Shown here piece after piece: positions 55,995 through 64,000 of a stretch of DNA of 64,000 bases. The stretch lies in NCBI GenBank assembly GCA_016719565.1, contig JADJYU010000007.1:434001-498000 (forward strand), in the 5' to 3' direction. The stretch's first letter is position 1, and every line of letters begins with the position of its first letter. The stretch is from Ignavibacteria bacterium. Its GTDB lineage: Bacteria; Bacteroidota; Ignavibacteria; Tepidaquicellales; Tepidaquicellaceae. Under the pieces are notes generated by a model. It searched no databases. It worked only from the letters and a program-made list of their open reading frames with translations, and was not told the DNA's origin. Position numbers and translations under genes: made by a program.

Positions 55995-57394
55995 ATGAAA
56001 AATTTTAAAACTACAGCAGTAATTTTAACAATTGCGTTACTTTTTGTTGTTACTTTAAATACAGTAACAAATGCAGGTACATACAGCATCAGCGAAACAC
56101 TTTCCGGACTTGAGGAAGTCCCGCCAAATGGATCACCCGCTTCAGGCGTCCTCATCGCAAATTATGATGACGTAACAAATACACTTATCTTTGCTGTCTC
56201 GTGGCAGAATTTTACGGCAGGTACAACAGCCGCTCATTTTCACGGACCTGCACCCGCAGGATCTAATGCCGGCGTGCAGATCGGTTTTACCGGTTTTCCT
56301 ATAGGAACAACTTCAGGCAATTATCCAAACACATTTTTACTAACTGCAGCTCAGGAGACACAGCTCCTCAGCGGTTTGTGGTATGTAAACATTCATTCAA
56401 CAGCTTTTCCCGGCGGAGAAATCAGATCACAGATAAATCCAGTGATACCGACCGGAAACATTTTCGAGATTTTCGAAACACTTTCCGGACTGGAAGAAGT
56501 GCCGCCGAATGCATCTCCCGGATCAGGAAATCTTAGAGGTACATATGATGACAATACCAATACAATCGTTTTTTTAGTTTACTGGCAGAATTTTACAGCC
56601 GGAACAACAGCAGCGCATTTTCACGGACCCGCTCTTCCGGGAGCAAATGCATCTGTACAGATCGGTTTCACCGGATTCCCAACAGGCGTTACTTCAGGCA
56701 GTTACGGTAATATATTTGTGTTAACTGCAGCTCAGGAAACTCAGCTGCTCGCAGGATTATGGTATGTAAATATTCATTCCTCTCAATTCCCCGGAGGAGA
56801 GATCAGGTCACAGTTAAATCCTGAAATGGTACTTCCGGTTGAGTTAGCTTCCTTCGTTTCAGTAATTTCCGGAAATGACGTGACGCTTAACTGGTCAACT
56901 TCTTCGGAAATAAATAATTCAGGATTTGATATTGAAAGATCATCATCACCTGCAGTCTGGGAAAAGTCGGATTTGTAAACGGAAACGGAAATACAAACGA
57001 AGGTCAGATTTATTCATACAGAGACAAAGGACTTACTACAGGAGTTTATAATTACAGACTTAAGCAGATAGACTTTAACGGCAACTTCGAATATCACAAT
57101 CTTGCAAATGAAGTAGTCATCGGAGTTCCGAATAATTTTGAATTGTCTCAGAATTATCCGAATCCTTTTAATCCTGAAACAAAGATAGATTATTCAGTTC
57201 CTGTTAATGAAAATGTAATGCTGAATTTGTATGACATGTCAGGAAAATTAGTAAAGACACTTGTAAATGATTTTAAGTCTGCGGGATATTATTCTTACAG
57301 ACTAAATGCATCAGATCTTTCAAGCGGAATATATATTTACAAACTTGAAAGCGGATCAGTAAGCATTTCCAAAAAATTGATGCTTGTAAAATAA
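55995..57394 (+). pseudogene. Double CHRD-domain protein with T9SS sorting domain, one frameshift
   Basis: The first frame (to 56978) has a signal peptide (ending 'VTNAGT'), two nearly identical CHRD domains (about residues 30-150 and 155-275; each with 'SGLEEVPPN', 'TAAHFHGPA' and 'LWYVNIHS..FPGGEIRSQ'), then the 'LPVELASF' linker and part of a fibronectin-like domain. At about 56960 the frame breaks; adding one A to the four-A run restores 'VWEKVGFVNGNGNTNEGQIY', and the other frame continues to a sorting domain ('SQNYPNPFNPETKIDYSV', ending 'KKLMLVK'). The joined protein is about 466 aa. CHRD domains are found in chordin and in many bacterial surface proteins, function unclear. Confidence 0.82.
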
Positions 57395-57426
57395 ATTTAC
57401 GTATTTATACAGATAATAATTTATCG

Positions 57427-57465
57427 AATAAGCCGGAAAGGTAACTTCCCCGGCTTATTCTTTTT
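57427..57465 (+). terminator. Rho-independent terminator after the CHRD gene
   Basis: AATAAGCCGG (57427-57436) pairs perfectly with CCGGCTTATT (57450-57459), followed by CTTTTT. It separates the exported genes from the purine/cell-shape operon. Confidence 0.85.
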
Positions 57466-57600
57466 ATAAATTATAACTCTCTTTAATTTTGATATTAAAT
57501 ATTTTTTAATACTCATATTAATCAAAATCCGCAAACCTGTTCATTTGTTTAAATTGTAACTCTTTTTTAATTTGATTAATTTGCACACAAAAGAAAAGAA

Positions 57601-58221
57601 TTGAATATTTGTGTATTTGCATCCGGCACCGGTACAAATTTTAAAGCGTTGATCCTTTCAGAAAAGCGAAAGAAAATTAAGTCCAGTATTTCACTTCTTA
57701 TTACAAATAATTCTTATTGCGGCGCAGTACAGACTGCAGTTAAATACGGAATAAAATATAAAGTAATTAACCGCACGCTTTATCCGGATATCCCCGAAAC
57801 ATCTTACGATAAATTATTTTTATCAGCTGTGGAAGAGCAAAGTATTGACTTTATTTTGCTTGCGGGATACATGAAACTGTTAAGCTCTCAACTATTGAAA
57901 GTATTCAGAAACAGAATAATTAACATTCATCCTGCATTGCTGCCGTCTTTCGGAGGTAAAGGAATGTACGGAGTCAATGTACACAGGGCAGTGATAGAGA
58001 GCGGTGTAAAGGTTTCGGGAATAACGATCCATTATGCAGATGAAAAATATGATGAAGGGAAAATTATTTTTCAAAAGTGCTGCGCTGTATCAAACGATGA
58101 TGATGAATTTTCTCTGATGCAAAAAATCAGAAAACTCGAGCATAAGTATTATCCTGAAATTGTGAAAAAGTTTGAAGAAAAGAAAATTATTATTTCAAAA
58201 AATAAAGTTATAGTAAATTAA
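57601..58221 (+). CDS. purN: Phosphoribosylglycinamide formyltransferase
   Basis: 206 aa with a TTG start at 57601 ('MNICVFASGTGTNFKALI'). GART motifs: 'FASGTGTNFKAL' for phosphate binding, 'INIHPALLPSFGGKGMYG' holding catalytic Asn-His, 'VSGITIHYADEKYDEGKII' with the Asp. It uses 10-formyl-THF to formylate GAR, step 3 of purine synthesis. purH follows after one base, so the two are co-transcribed. Confidence 0.93.
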   Translation: MNICVFASGTGTNFKALILSEKRKKIKSSISLLITNNSYCGAVQTAVKYGIKYKVINRTLYPDIPETSYDKLFLSAVEEQSIDFILLAGYMKLLSSQLLKVFRNRIINIHPALLPSFGGKGMYGVNVHRAVIESGVKVSGITIHYADEKYDEGKIIFQKCCAVSNDDDEFSLMQKIRKLEHKYYPEIVKKFEEKKIIISKNKVIVN

Positions 58222-58222
58222 T

Positions 58223-59761
58223 TTGATAAAGAGAGCGCTGATCAGTGTTTATGACAAAGAGGGGATTGTAGAATTAGCGGAAAGCCTAAAGAAATTCGAT
58301 ATAGAAATTATATCAACAGGCGGTACTTTCAAACTCCTTTCAGAAAGCGGATTTGAAGTTACGAAAGCAGAAGATCTGACAGGATTTCCCGAGATACTTG
58401 GCGGAAGAGTGAAGACGCTTCATCCGAAAATTTTCGGAGGCATACTCAGTGACAGGGAAAATGAGGAGCATAACACTGATATGAAGAATCTTGAACTTGA
58501 CCCTATAGATCTTGTAATTGTAAATTTATATCCGTTTGAAGAAACAGTTACGAAAGAAGGAGTATCCGAATCAGAAGCAATTGAACAGATTGACATCGGC
58601 GGCGTTACGCTCATACGCGCTGCAGCAAAAAATTTCAGGCACGTTAATGTGCTGGTCAGCAAATATCAGTATGAAGAATTTATAAGAGTCCTGAATCAGA
58701 CCTCAAATAAAATTCCCCCGGAGTATTCAAGAATGCTTGCTTACAAAGCTTTTAAGACTACATCAGCGTATGACCATGAAATTAAAAATTATTTTTACGG
58801 AAATATTAATGGCGATGAAAGTAAATTTATGAACATACCGGATATCGGATCTTATACAGGTATGAGCTTAAGGTATGGAGAGAATCCGCATCAGAAAGCT
58901 GTATTACTTAAAGATGACTTTGATGAAATTTTTGAAGTGATACACGGAAAGGAACTTTCATACAATAATATGCTTGATATAGATGCAGCTTATTCTTTAG
59001 TTTCGGATTTCCGCGACCCGAAACCTTTCTGCGGAATTATAAAGCACGGTAATCCATGCGGAGCGGCTATATCTGATGAACTGCAGGAGGCATACGCTAA
59101 AGCATTTTCTACGGATAAAGTCTCGCCTTTCGGGGGAATAATTATTTTTAATAAAAAATTGGACTTTAAAACGTCAATAGATATTGATAAATTGTTCATT
59201 GAAATTATTTTAGCCCCGGATTATGAAGATGAAGCCTTAGAACTTCTGAAAAAAAAGAAGAACAGAAGGCTTATCAGATTCAGATATAAAGAGGATAAAA
59301 CCGAGTTCAGAAAAATATCCGGCGGAGTTTTAATGCAGGAAAAAGATTCGGCAAAAACTGATGCCGGCAGTTTAAATTTTGTTACGGTAAAAAAAGCTGA
59401 CAGCATCGCAGCGGAAGATCTGATCTTTGCAGAAAAAATTGCAAAGCATGTAAAATCTAATGCTGTCGTATTTGTGAAAGATCTGAGGACTCTTGCAATA
59501 GGCGGCGGACAGCCGTCCAGGATCGATTCGACCAAGATCGCAGTGATGAAAGCAAAAGAGTTTGGTCATGATCTGACAGGAAGCGTTACAGCTTCAGATG
59601 CATTTTTTCCGTTTGCTGACGGACTGTTGGAACTTGCAAAAGCCGGAGCGGCAGCGGTAATACAGCCGGGAGGTTCCGTCAGAGATGAAGAAGTTATAAA
59701 AGCGGCGGATGAAAAAGATATAGCAATGGTTTTTACAGGAACAAGACATTTCAAACATTAG
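58223..59761 (+). CDS. purH: Bifunctional AICAR formyltransferase / IMP cyclohydrolase
   Basis: 512 aa, TTG start at 58223. The MGS-like IMP cyclohydrolase domain is N-terminal ('ALISVYDKEGIVELAESLKK', 'STGGTFKLL', 'GGRVKTLHPKIFGGIL'); the AICAR transformylase domain follows ('LRYGENPHQKA', 'CGIIKHGNPCGAAI', 'AIGGGQPSRIDS', 'DAFFPFADGL'). It performs the last two steps of IMP synthesis. Together with purN it forms the 5' part of a unit running into mreB (41-bp gap), an order widespread in Bacteroidota. Confidence 0.95.
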   Translation: MIKRALISVYDKEGIVELAESLKKFDIEIISTGGTFKLLSESGFEVTKAEDLTGFPEILGGRVKTLHPKIFGGILSDRENEEHNTDMKNLELDPIDLVIVNLYPFEETVTKEGVSESEAIEQIDIGGVTLIRAAAKNFRHVNVLVSKYQYEEFIRVLNQTSNKIPPEYSRMLAYKAFKTTSAYDHEIKNYFYGNINGDESKFMNIPDIGSYTGMSLRYGENPHQKAVLLKDDFDEIFEVIHGKELSYNNMLDIDAAYSLVSDFRDPKPFCGIIKHGNPCGAAISDELQEAYAKAFSTDKVSPFGGIIIFNKKLDFKTSIDIDKLFIEIILAPDYEDEALELLKKKKNRRLIRFRYKEDKTEFRKISGGVLMQEKDSAKTDAGSLNFVTVKKADSIAAEDLIFAEKIAKHVKSNAVVFVKDLRTLAIGGGQPSRIDSTKIAVMKAKEFGHDLTGSVTASDAFFPFADGLLELAKAGAAAVIQPGGSVRDEEVIKAADEKDIAMVFTGTRHFKH

Positions 59762-59801
59762 AAATTTTTAAAATTTATCATAGTACTTGAAGGATTATTA
59801 A

Positions 59802-60818
59802 ATGCCATTTTTAGGAATGTTTTCCAATGATATAGCGATAGATCTGGGAACTGCAAACACGCTGATCTATATGAAAGGTAAAGGAATTGTTTTAAATGAA
59901 CCGTCAATTGTCACTTATGATGTAACTTCAAGAAAAATAATTGCAATAGGGGAAGAGTCAAAAAAAATGATGGGTAGAGTTCATAAAGAGCTCAACACCA
60001 TTCGTCCGATGAAAGACGGAGTGATAGCGGATTTTGAAATTGCCGAAGGCATGATTAAAGAATTCATAAAGAAGATCAGCTCGAGCTGGATGCCTTCGAG
60101 AAGGATTGTCATATGTGTACCGAGCGGAATTACTGAAGTAGAAAAAAGAGCGGTCCGTGACACTGCTGAGCATGCAGGCGCAAAAGAAGTCTGGCTGATA
60201 TCAGAGCCGATGGCTGCAGCGATTGGAATCGGTCTGGATGTAATGGCGCCTTACGGAAATATGATCGTCGACATTGGCGGAGGTACAACTGAGATCGCAG
60301 TTATCGCTTTATCCGGTATCACAAACGGGACTTCGATCAGAATTGCAGGTGACGAACTTACAGAATCCATCATAAGATTTTTCCGGAATAATCATAACAT
60401 ACTCATCGGGGAAAGAACAGCTGAAGAAATTAAATGTCAGGTCGGTTCCGTAATGCCTCTTAAAGAAGAAGTTATAATTGAAGTAAAAGGAAGAGACCTC
60501 GTGGCCGGTGTTCCGAAGATCACTGAAGTAAGTTCTATTGAGATCAGAGAGTCTCTGAACGCTCCGATTACTCAGATGATAGAAGCCGTCAAAGTTGCAC
60601 TCGAAAAGACAGCTCCGGAATTATCTTCAGATCTGCTTGACAGGGGAATTTTTCTTACAGGCGGCGGAGCATTGATCAAAGGACTTGATGAAAGAATTAA
60701 AATGGAAACAGGTGTCCCTGTATATGTAGCTGAGGATCCGCTGACTGCGGTTGCCCGCGGAACAGGTAAGGTGCTTGAAGATCTTGATCATTACAAAAAA
60801 GTTTTACTCAGAAGATAA
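59802..60818 (+). CDS. mreB: Rod-shape-determining actin homologue MreB
   Basis: 338 aa. Actin-fold motifs: 'DIAIDLGTANTLIYMKGKGI' (phosphate 1), 'MIVDIGGGTTEIAVIALSGI' (phosphate 2) and 'FLTGGGALIKGLDERI' (adenosine). It polymerises under the inner membrane and positions the elongation machinery (MreC, MreD, PBP2, RodA). The genes that follow are exactly these partners. Confidence 0.96.
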   Translation: MPFLGMFSNDIAIDLGTANTLIYMKGKGIVLNEPSIVTYDVTSRKIIAIGEESKKMMGRVHKELNTIRPMKDGVIADFEIAEGMIKEFIKKISSSWMPSRRIVICVPSGITEVEKRAVRDTAEHAGAKEVWLISEPMAAAIGIGLDVMAPYGNMIVDIGGGTTEIAVIALSGITNGTSIRIAGDELTESIIRFFRNNHNILIGERTAEEIKCQVGSVMPLKEEVIIEVKGRDLVAGVPKITEVSSIEIRESLNAPITQMIEAVKVALEKTAPELSSDLLDRGIFLTGGGALIKGLDERIKMETGVPVYVAEDPLTAVARGTGKVLEDLDHYKKVLLRR

Positions 60819-60913
60819 AAACGGTATTCAGGTATCTGCGATTGTTATGTTGTTATTGATTTTCACTTCTTTTGAAAAATATTAATAAAGCTGAAAATAT
60901 TGAATAAGTATAA

Positions 60914-61741
60914 ATGAAAGCGATCGGATTATTTTTATTAAACATTAAAGAATATCTGATATTTTCATTACTGATAGTATTATCCCTCATCTTAATTTTT
61001 TCTAATGACAATTCGCAGGTAAGATTTTTCAGAGCTATTGCTGTTGGATTTATAGGCACTATCCAGAGCGGAGTATCCGCTGTTCCCAATGTGTTTGAAG
61101 TTCAGAAAGAGAACCAGTTTCTCAGGGAAAAGAATATTGAATTATCAAATCAGTTATCCGAATTAAAGGAAGCCAAGCTGGAAAACATCCGGTTATCAAA
61201 ACTCCTTGGTCTCAAAAATGTAAATTTATCCGGAGTGATAATTGCAAGCATCGTAAATAAATCTCTGGTACAGGCGAGAAACACTATCACTCTCAATGTA
61301 GGTGAATCCGACAGCGTAAAAATTAATATGCCTGTAATAACAGATGACGGATTGGTCGGACGAATAGTATCAACGAGTTCAAGTTATTCAATAGCTCAGT
61401 TACTCCTTAACAGAAATCTTAACATATCAGTGAAAGTGCAGCGAAGCAGAGTCGACGGTATACTTAATTACGACGGCTCGGAAAATGTCATTATCAATAA
61501 TATTCCAAAGAGCGCGGATGTAAAACAGGGTGATATAATTTTAACATCGGAATACAGTAATTATTTTCCCGCCGGAATTCCCGTTGGCATTGTTTCAGAA
61601 GAAGGTAACCTTGATAATCTTTTCAAGAAAGTAATTGTAAAACCTCTTGTAAATTTTACTGCACTCGAGGAAGTATTTGTTTTAAAACATTTGCCGGAAA
61701 ATGAAAGAGTAATACTCGAAGAGTATTACTCCAAAAAATAA
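60914..61741 (+). CDS. mreC: Rod-shape-determining protein MreC
   Basis: 275 aa. One N-terminal membrane helix (about residues 12-32), a coiled coil ('ENQFLREKNIELSNQLSELK'), then two beta-barrel subdomains with 'VNMPVI'-like and 'DDGLVGRIVS', 'NIPKSADVKQGDIILTSEYS' and 'FPAGIPVGIVSE', the MreC signature. It is periplasmic and links MreB to PBP2. Confidence 0.93.
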   Translation: MKAIGLFLLNIKEYLIFSLLIVLSLILIFSNDNSQVRFFRAIAVGFIGTIQSGVSAVPNVFEVQKENQFLREKNIELSNQLSELKEAKLENIRLSKLLGLKNVNLSGVIIASIVNKSLVQARNTITLNVGESDSVKINMPVITDDGLVGRIVSTSSSYSIAQLLLNRNLNISVKVQRSRVDGILNYDGSENVIINNIPKSADVKQGDIILTSEYSNYFPAGIPVGIVSEEGNLDNLFKKVIVKPLVNFTALEEVFVLKHLPENERVILEEYYSKK

Positions 61742-61749
61742 AGTTTAAA

Positions 61750-62247
61750 TTGTATTTCTCAGAATATTTAAAATTCGCAATAATATTTGCCGTTCTGATA
61801 ATCGTTCAGGTCTCATTTATCTGGCTGATTGCAATTTCAAACTATAATATTACTCCGGATCTGGTTATAGTACTGGTAATTTATATCGGAATAACAAGAG
61901 GTCAGATCCCCGGAATGATATCGGGATTTATTGCAGGTCTAACTATGGACCTTTTAAACGGATCCTTTATAGGACTGCTGGCATTGTCATACAGCGTAGC
62001 CGGATTTATCGCCGGTTATTTTTCTTATACGGACAGTTCAAAAAGTTCTGTTAAAAGATCTATCATCGGAATTATGTTCTTATGTACTGTTGTTGCATAC
62101 AGTATATTTTTCTGGATCTATTATCAGGGCGTATCGATCTCATACGGTGAAGTATTTATGAAATTTGTCCTTACGACATCAATATACACCTTAGTATTCG
62201 GTGTATTATTAACTTTATTTTCCAACGTTATTGAAACAAAGAAATAA
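61750..62247 (+). CDS. mreD: Rod-shape-determining protein MreD
   Basis: 165 aa with a TTG start 8 bp after mreC. Five membrane helices, with the MreD-like 'ITPDLVIVLVIYIGITRGQI' and 'GFIAGLTMDLLNGSFIGLLA' segments. It is the integral-membrane member of the elongasome. The next gene (PBP2) starts 13 bp later. Confidence 0.88.
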   Translation: MYFSEYLKFAIIFAVLIIVQVSFIWLIAISNYNITPDLVIVLVIYIGITRGQIPGMISGFIAGLTMDLLNGSFIGLLALSYSVAGFIAGYFSYTDSSKSSVKRSIIGIMFLCTVVAYSIFFWIYYQGVSISYGEVFMKFVLTTSIYTLVFGVLLTLFSNVIETKK

Positions 62248-62260
62248 TTAAAGAGCTTAA

Positions 62261-64000
62261 TTGGACCTGGATAAAAAAAAATATATAATTTTTGTGATCT
62301 GCCTGTCGATACTTGCCCTGTTTATTATTCGGCTTGCATATCTTCAGCTTTTTACTTCGGACGAACTTACAAAAGAGTCTGACAAAAACTCCATAAAAAC
62401 AATTACCGTTACTCCGCCCCGGGGTATAATGTATGACAGAAACGGTAATATACTTGTAGATAATAAACCTTCATATACAGTTACCATCACCCCCAATCAG
62501 TTTGATAAAAATATCCTTGAGGAAATTTCTTCGGTGCTTGAGCTGTCTGCTGATACTCTTGCAATGACATTAAAAAATATAAAAGGAACAAACAGATTTA
62601 ATCCTGCTAAAGTGAAAAGGGATGTTGACTTCAAAGTAATTTCATTTATAGCAGAAAACCGGGACCGGCTGAACGGCGTTGATTATCAGGTAGAGGCAAC
62701 CAGATTTTACCCCAATAATTTCAGGGGATCACATTCGTTCGGATACTGCAATGAAATTTCACCTAAACAATTAGAAAAGCAGATCGGAGATTATTACAAG
62801 CAGGGAGATATGATCGGAGCAAACGGACTTGAATCAAATTATGAAAATCATCTCCGCGGAGTAAAGGGATATAAGTTCATCACAGTTGATGTAAAAGGAA
62901 GAGAGATCGGAAGTTTAAATGAAGGCAGAAGTGATATTGCTCCGGTAAACGGAACTGATCTTATTCTCGGAATGGACAGAGATCTGCAGGAGCTTGCAGA
63001 GAAATTAATTTACGGAAAGCAGGGAGCGATCATTGCAGTCGATCCGAGGAACGGCGAGATACTTTGCTTTGTCTCAAAACCGGATTTTGATCTGTCGGCT
63101 TTTTCAGGTAAGACAGATTCTAAAATATTTTCAAATCTCCTGACTGATCCGCAGAAGCCGCTTTTTAACAGGGTAATTCAGACGAAATATCCGCCGGGCT
63201 CAACATGGAAAATGATGATGTCGCTGGCTGCTCTTGAAGCAGGAATCATCACGACTACATCTACGATCTCATGTCCCGGATCTTTTGTTTTCGGTAACAG
63301 AAGTTTTGCAGATCACGGCGCTTACGGAAGCATAAACGTAGTAAGAGCGCTGGAAGTATCCGCAAACGTTTTTTATTATAAACTCGGACTGCAGGTCGGC
63401 ATTGATAATTATCATAAGTATAGTAAAATGTTCGGATTTGGGACAAAGACTGGGATCGATATTCCCAATGAAACCAGCGGTCTTCTTCCTTCGAGAGAAT
63501 ATTTTGATAAACGATATGGTGAAAACAAGTGGACACAGGGATTACTTGTGAGTCTGGGGATCGGTCAGGGTGAACTCGGCGTGTCTCCGGTTCAGATGGT
63601 TGCTTATACTGCGGCTATTGCAATGAACGGACTATACTGTCAGCCGCATTTTGTATCAAAAATTAAGAACAGCATGAATAATGAAGAGGAAATAGTTAAG
63701 TATGAACAAAGACGAATTGACCTGCCGCTGAAATATTATGAAGCTGTGAAAAAAGGAATGTATTTAGTAGTAAACGGTAACGGAACAGCAGCAAGTATCA
63801 AATCAGAAGAAATAGTACTGAGCGGTAAGACCGGCACAGCTCAGAATTCGTCCGGTAAGAACCATTCATGGTTTGTAGGCTTTGCCCCGTTTGATGATCC
63901 GAGGATAGCGATTTGCGTACTCGGTGAATTTGAAGGATGGGGATCTTCTTTTGGCGCGCCGACTGCAGCTGCATTAATGCTGAAGTATCTTGGCGCATCC
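62261..64000 (+). CDS. mrdA: Penicillin-binding protein 2, first 580 codons (3' end outside window)
   Basis: TTG start at 62261 ('MDLDKKKYIIFVICLSILAL'), one membrane helix, then the PBP dimerisation domain ('TPPRGIMYDRNGNILVDNKP') and the transpeptidase domain. Catalytic motifs: SxxK in 'PPGSTWKMM' (Ser314, Lys317), SxN in 'EVSANVFYY', and KTG in 'LSGKTGTAQ' (Lys523). It cross-links peptidoglycan during lateral growth. The frame is still open at the window end. rodA would be expected next. Confidence 0.93.
   Translation, partial: MDLDKKKYIIFVICLSILALFIIRLAYLQLFTSDELTKESDKNSIKTITVTPPRGIMYDRNGNILVDNKPSYTVTITPNQFDKNILEEISSVLELSADTLAMTLKNIKGTNRFNPAKVKRDVDFKVISFIAENRDRLNGVDYQVEATRFYPNNFRGSHSFGYCNEISPKQLEKQIGDYYKQGDMIGANGLESNYENHLRGVKGYKFITVDVKGREIGSLNEGRSDIAPVNGTDLILGMDRDLQELAEKLIYGKQGAIIAVDPRNGEILCFVSKPDFDLSAFSGKTDSKIFSNLLTDPQKPLFNRVIQTKYPPGSTWKMMMSLAALEAGIITTTSTISCPGSFVFGNRSFADHGAYGSINVVRALEVSANVFYYKLGLQVGIDNYHKYSKMFGFGTKTGIDIPNETSGLLPSREYFDKRYGENKWTQGLLVSLGIGQGELGVSPVQMVAYTAAIAMNGLYCQPHFVSKIKNSMNNEEEIVKYEQRRIDLPLKYYEAVKKGMYLVVNGNGTAASIKSEEIVLSGKTGTAQNSSGKNHSWFVGFAPFDDPRIAICVLGEFEGWGSSFGAPTAAALMLKYLGAS

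Overview
The window looks like a chromosomal piece from a Bacteroidota / Ignavibacteria-type (Chlorobi-lineage) bacterium. The evidence is: AT-rich DNA; several secreted proteins ending in the type IX secretion (T9SS) type-A sorting domain with the 'NYPNPFNP' signature; promoters of the TAnnTTTG (-7) class; frequent TTG starts; an ATP synthase operon without beta and epsilon; and the purH-mreB-mreC-mreD-mrdA order common in this group. No tRNA or rRNA gene was recognised.

Layout. 1-6.4 kb: outer-membrane porins (two paralogous barrels around a DcaP-like porin), an exported amidohydrolase, and a DUF2092 / DUF6515-like pair. 6.4-8.1 kb: a SulP anion transporter. 8.1-9.4 kb: a decayed DDE insertion sequence inside a 7-bp tandem repeat. 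9.7-13.7 kb: a sulfatase and a frameshifted MATE transporter. 13.8-14.6 kb: dispersed hairpins and a BrnT/BrnA toxin-antitoxin pair whose antitoxin is frameshifted. 14.7-17.0 kb: the oddest region, with a duplicated promoter-leader, about 35 tandem units of 21 bp, a strong hairpin and an all-helical 249-aa protein. 17.3-23.7 kb: three tandem T9SS-exported photosynthesis-stability/BNR-like proteins, the third split by an IS256-family element. 24.2-28.1 kb: sigma-54 activator, LptE, family-2 glycosyltransferase and TPR protein in one tight operon. 28-35 kb: RqcH/NFACT, a 63-bp palindromic repeat array, DUF2905, lipoamide dehydrogenase, YtxH-type proteins, DoxX, a quinone-oxidoreductase-like protein and exonuclease III. 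35.4-41 kb: a two-gene AddB/AddA-like helicase-nuclease. 41.7-47.4 kb: ATP synthase operon (atpZ, an I-like membrane subunit, B, E, F, H, A, G). 47.5-50.7 kb: second SulP transporter and a large helical protein. 51-57.4 kb: three exported proteins (a multidomain protein with dockerin-like repeats, a PNGase F-like protein with a T9SS tail, and a double CHRD protein with a T9SS tail). 57.6-64 kb: purN, purH, mreB, mreC, mreD and the first 580 codons of penicillin-binding protein 2.

Coding integrity is a theme. Apparent one-base deletions, several in A-runs, interrupt MATE, BrnA, atpG, the 51-kb exported gene and the CHRD gene, and atpA has an in-frame TAA. Because essential genes are hit, residual sequencing or assembly error is at least as likely as real decay. 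The strongest candidate for an undescribed system is the 21-bp array at 15217-15953 with its duplicated promoter and the helical protein downstream.
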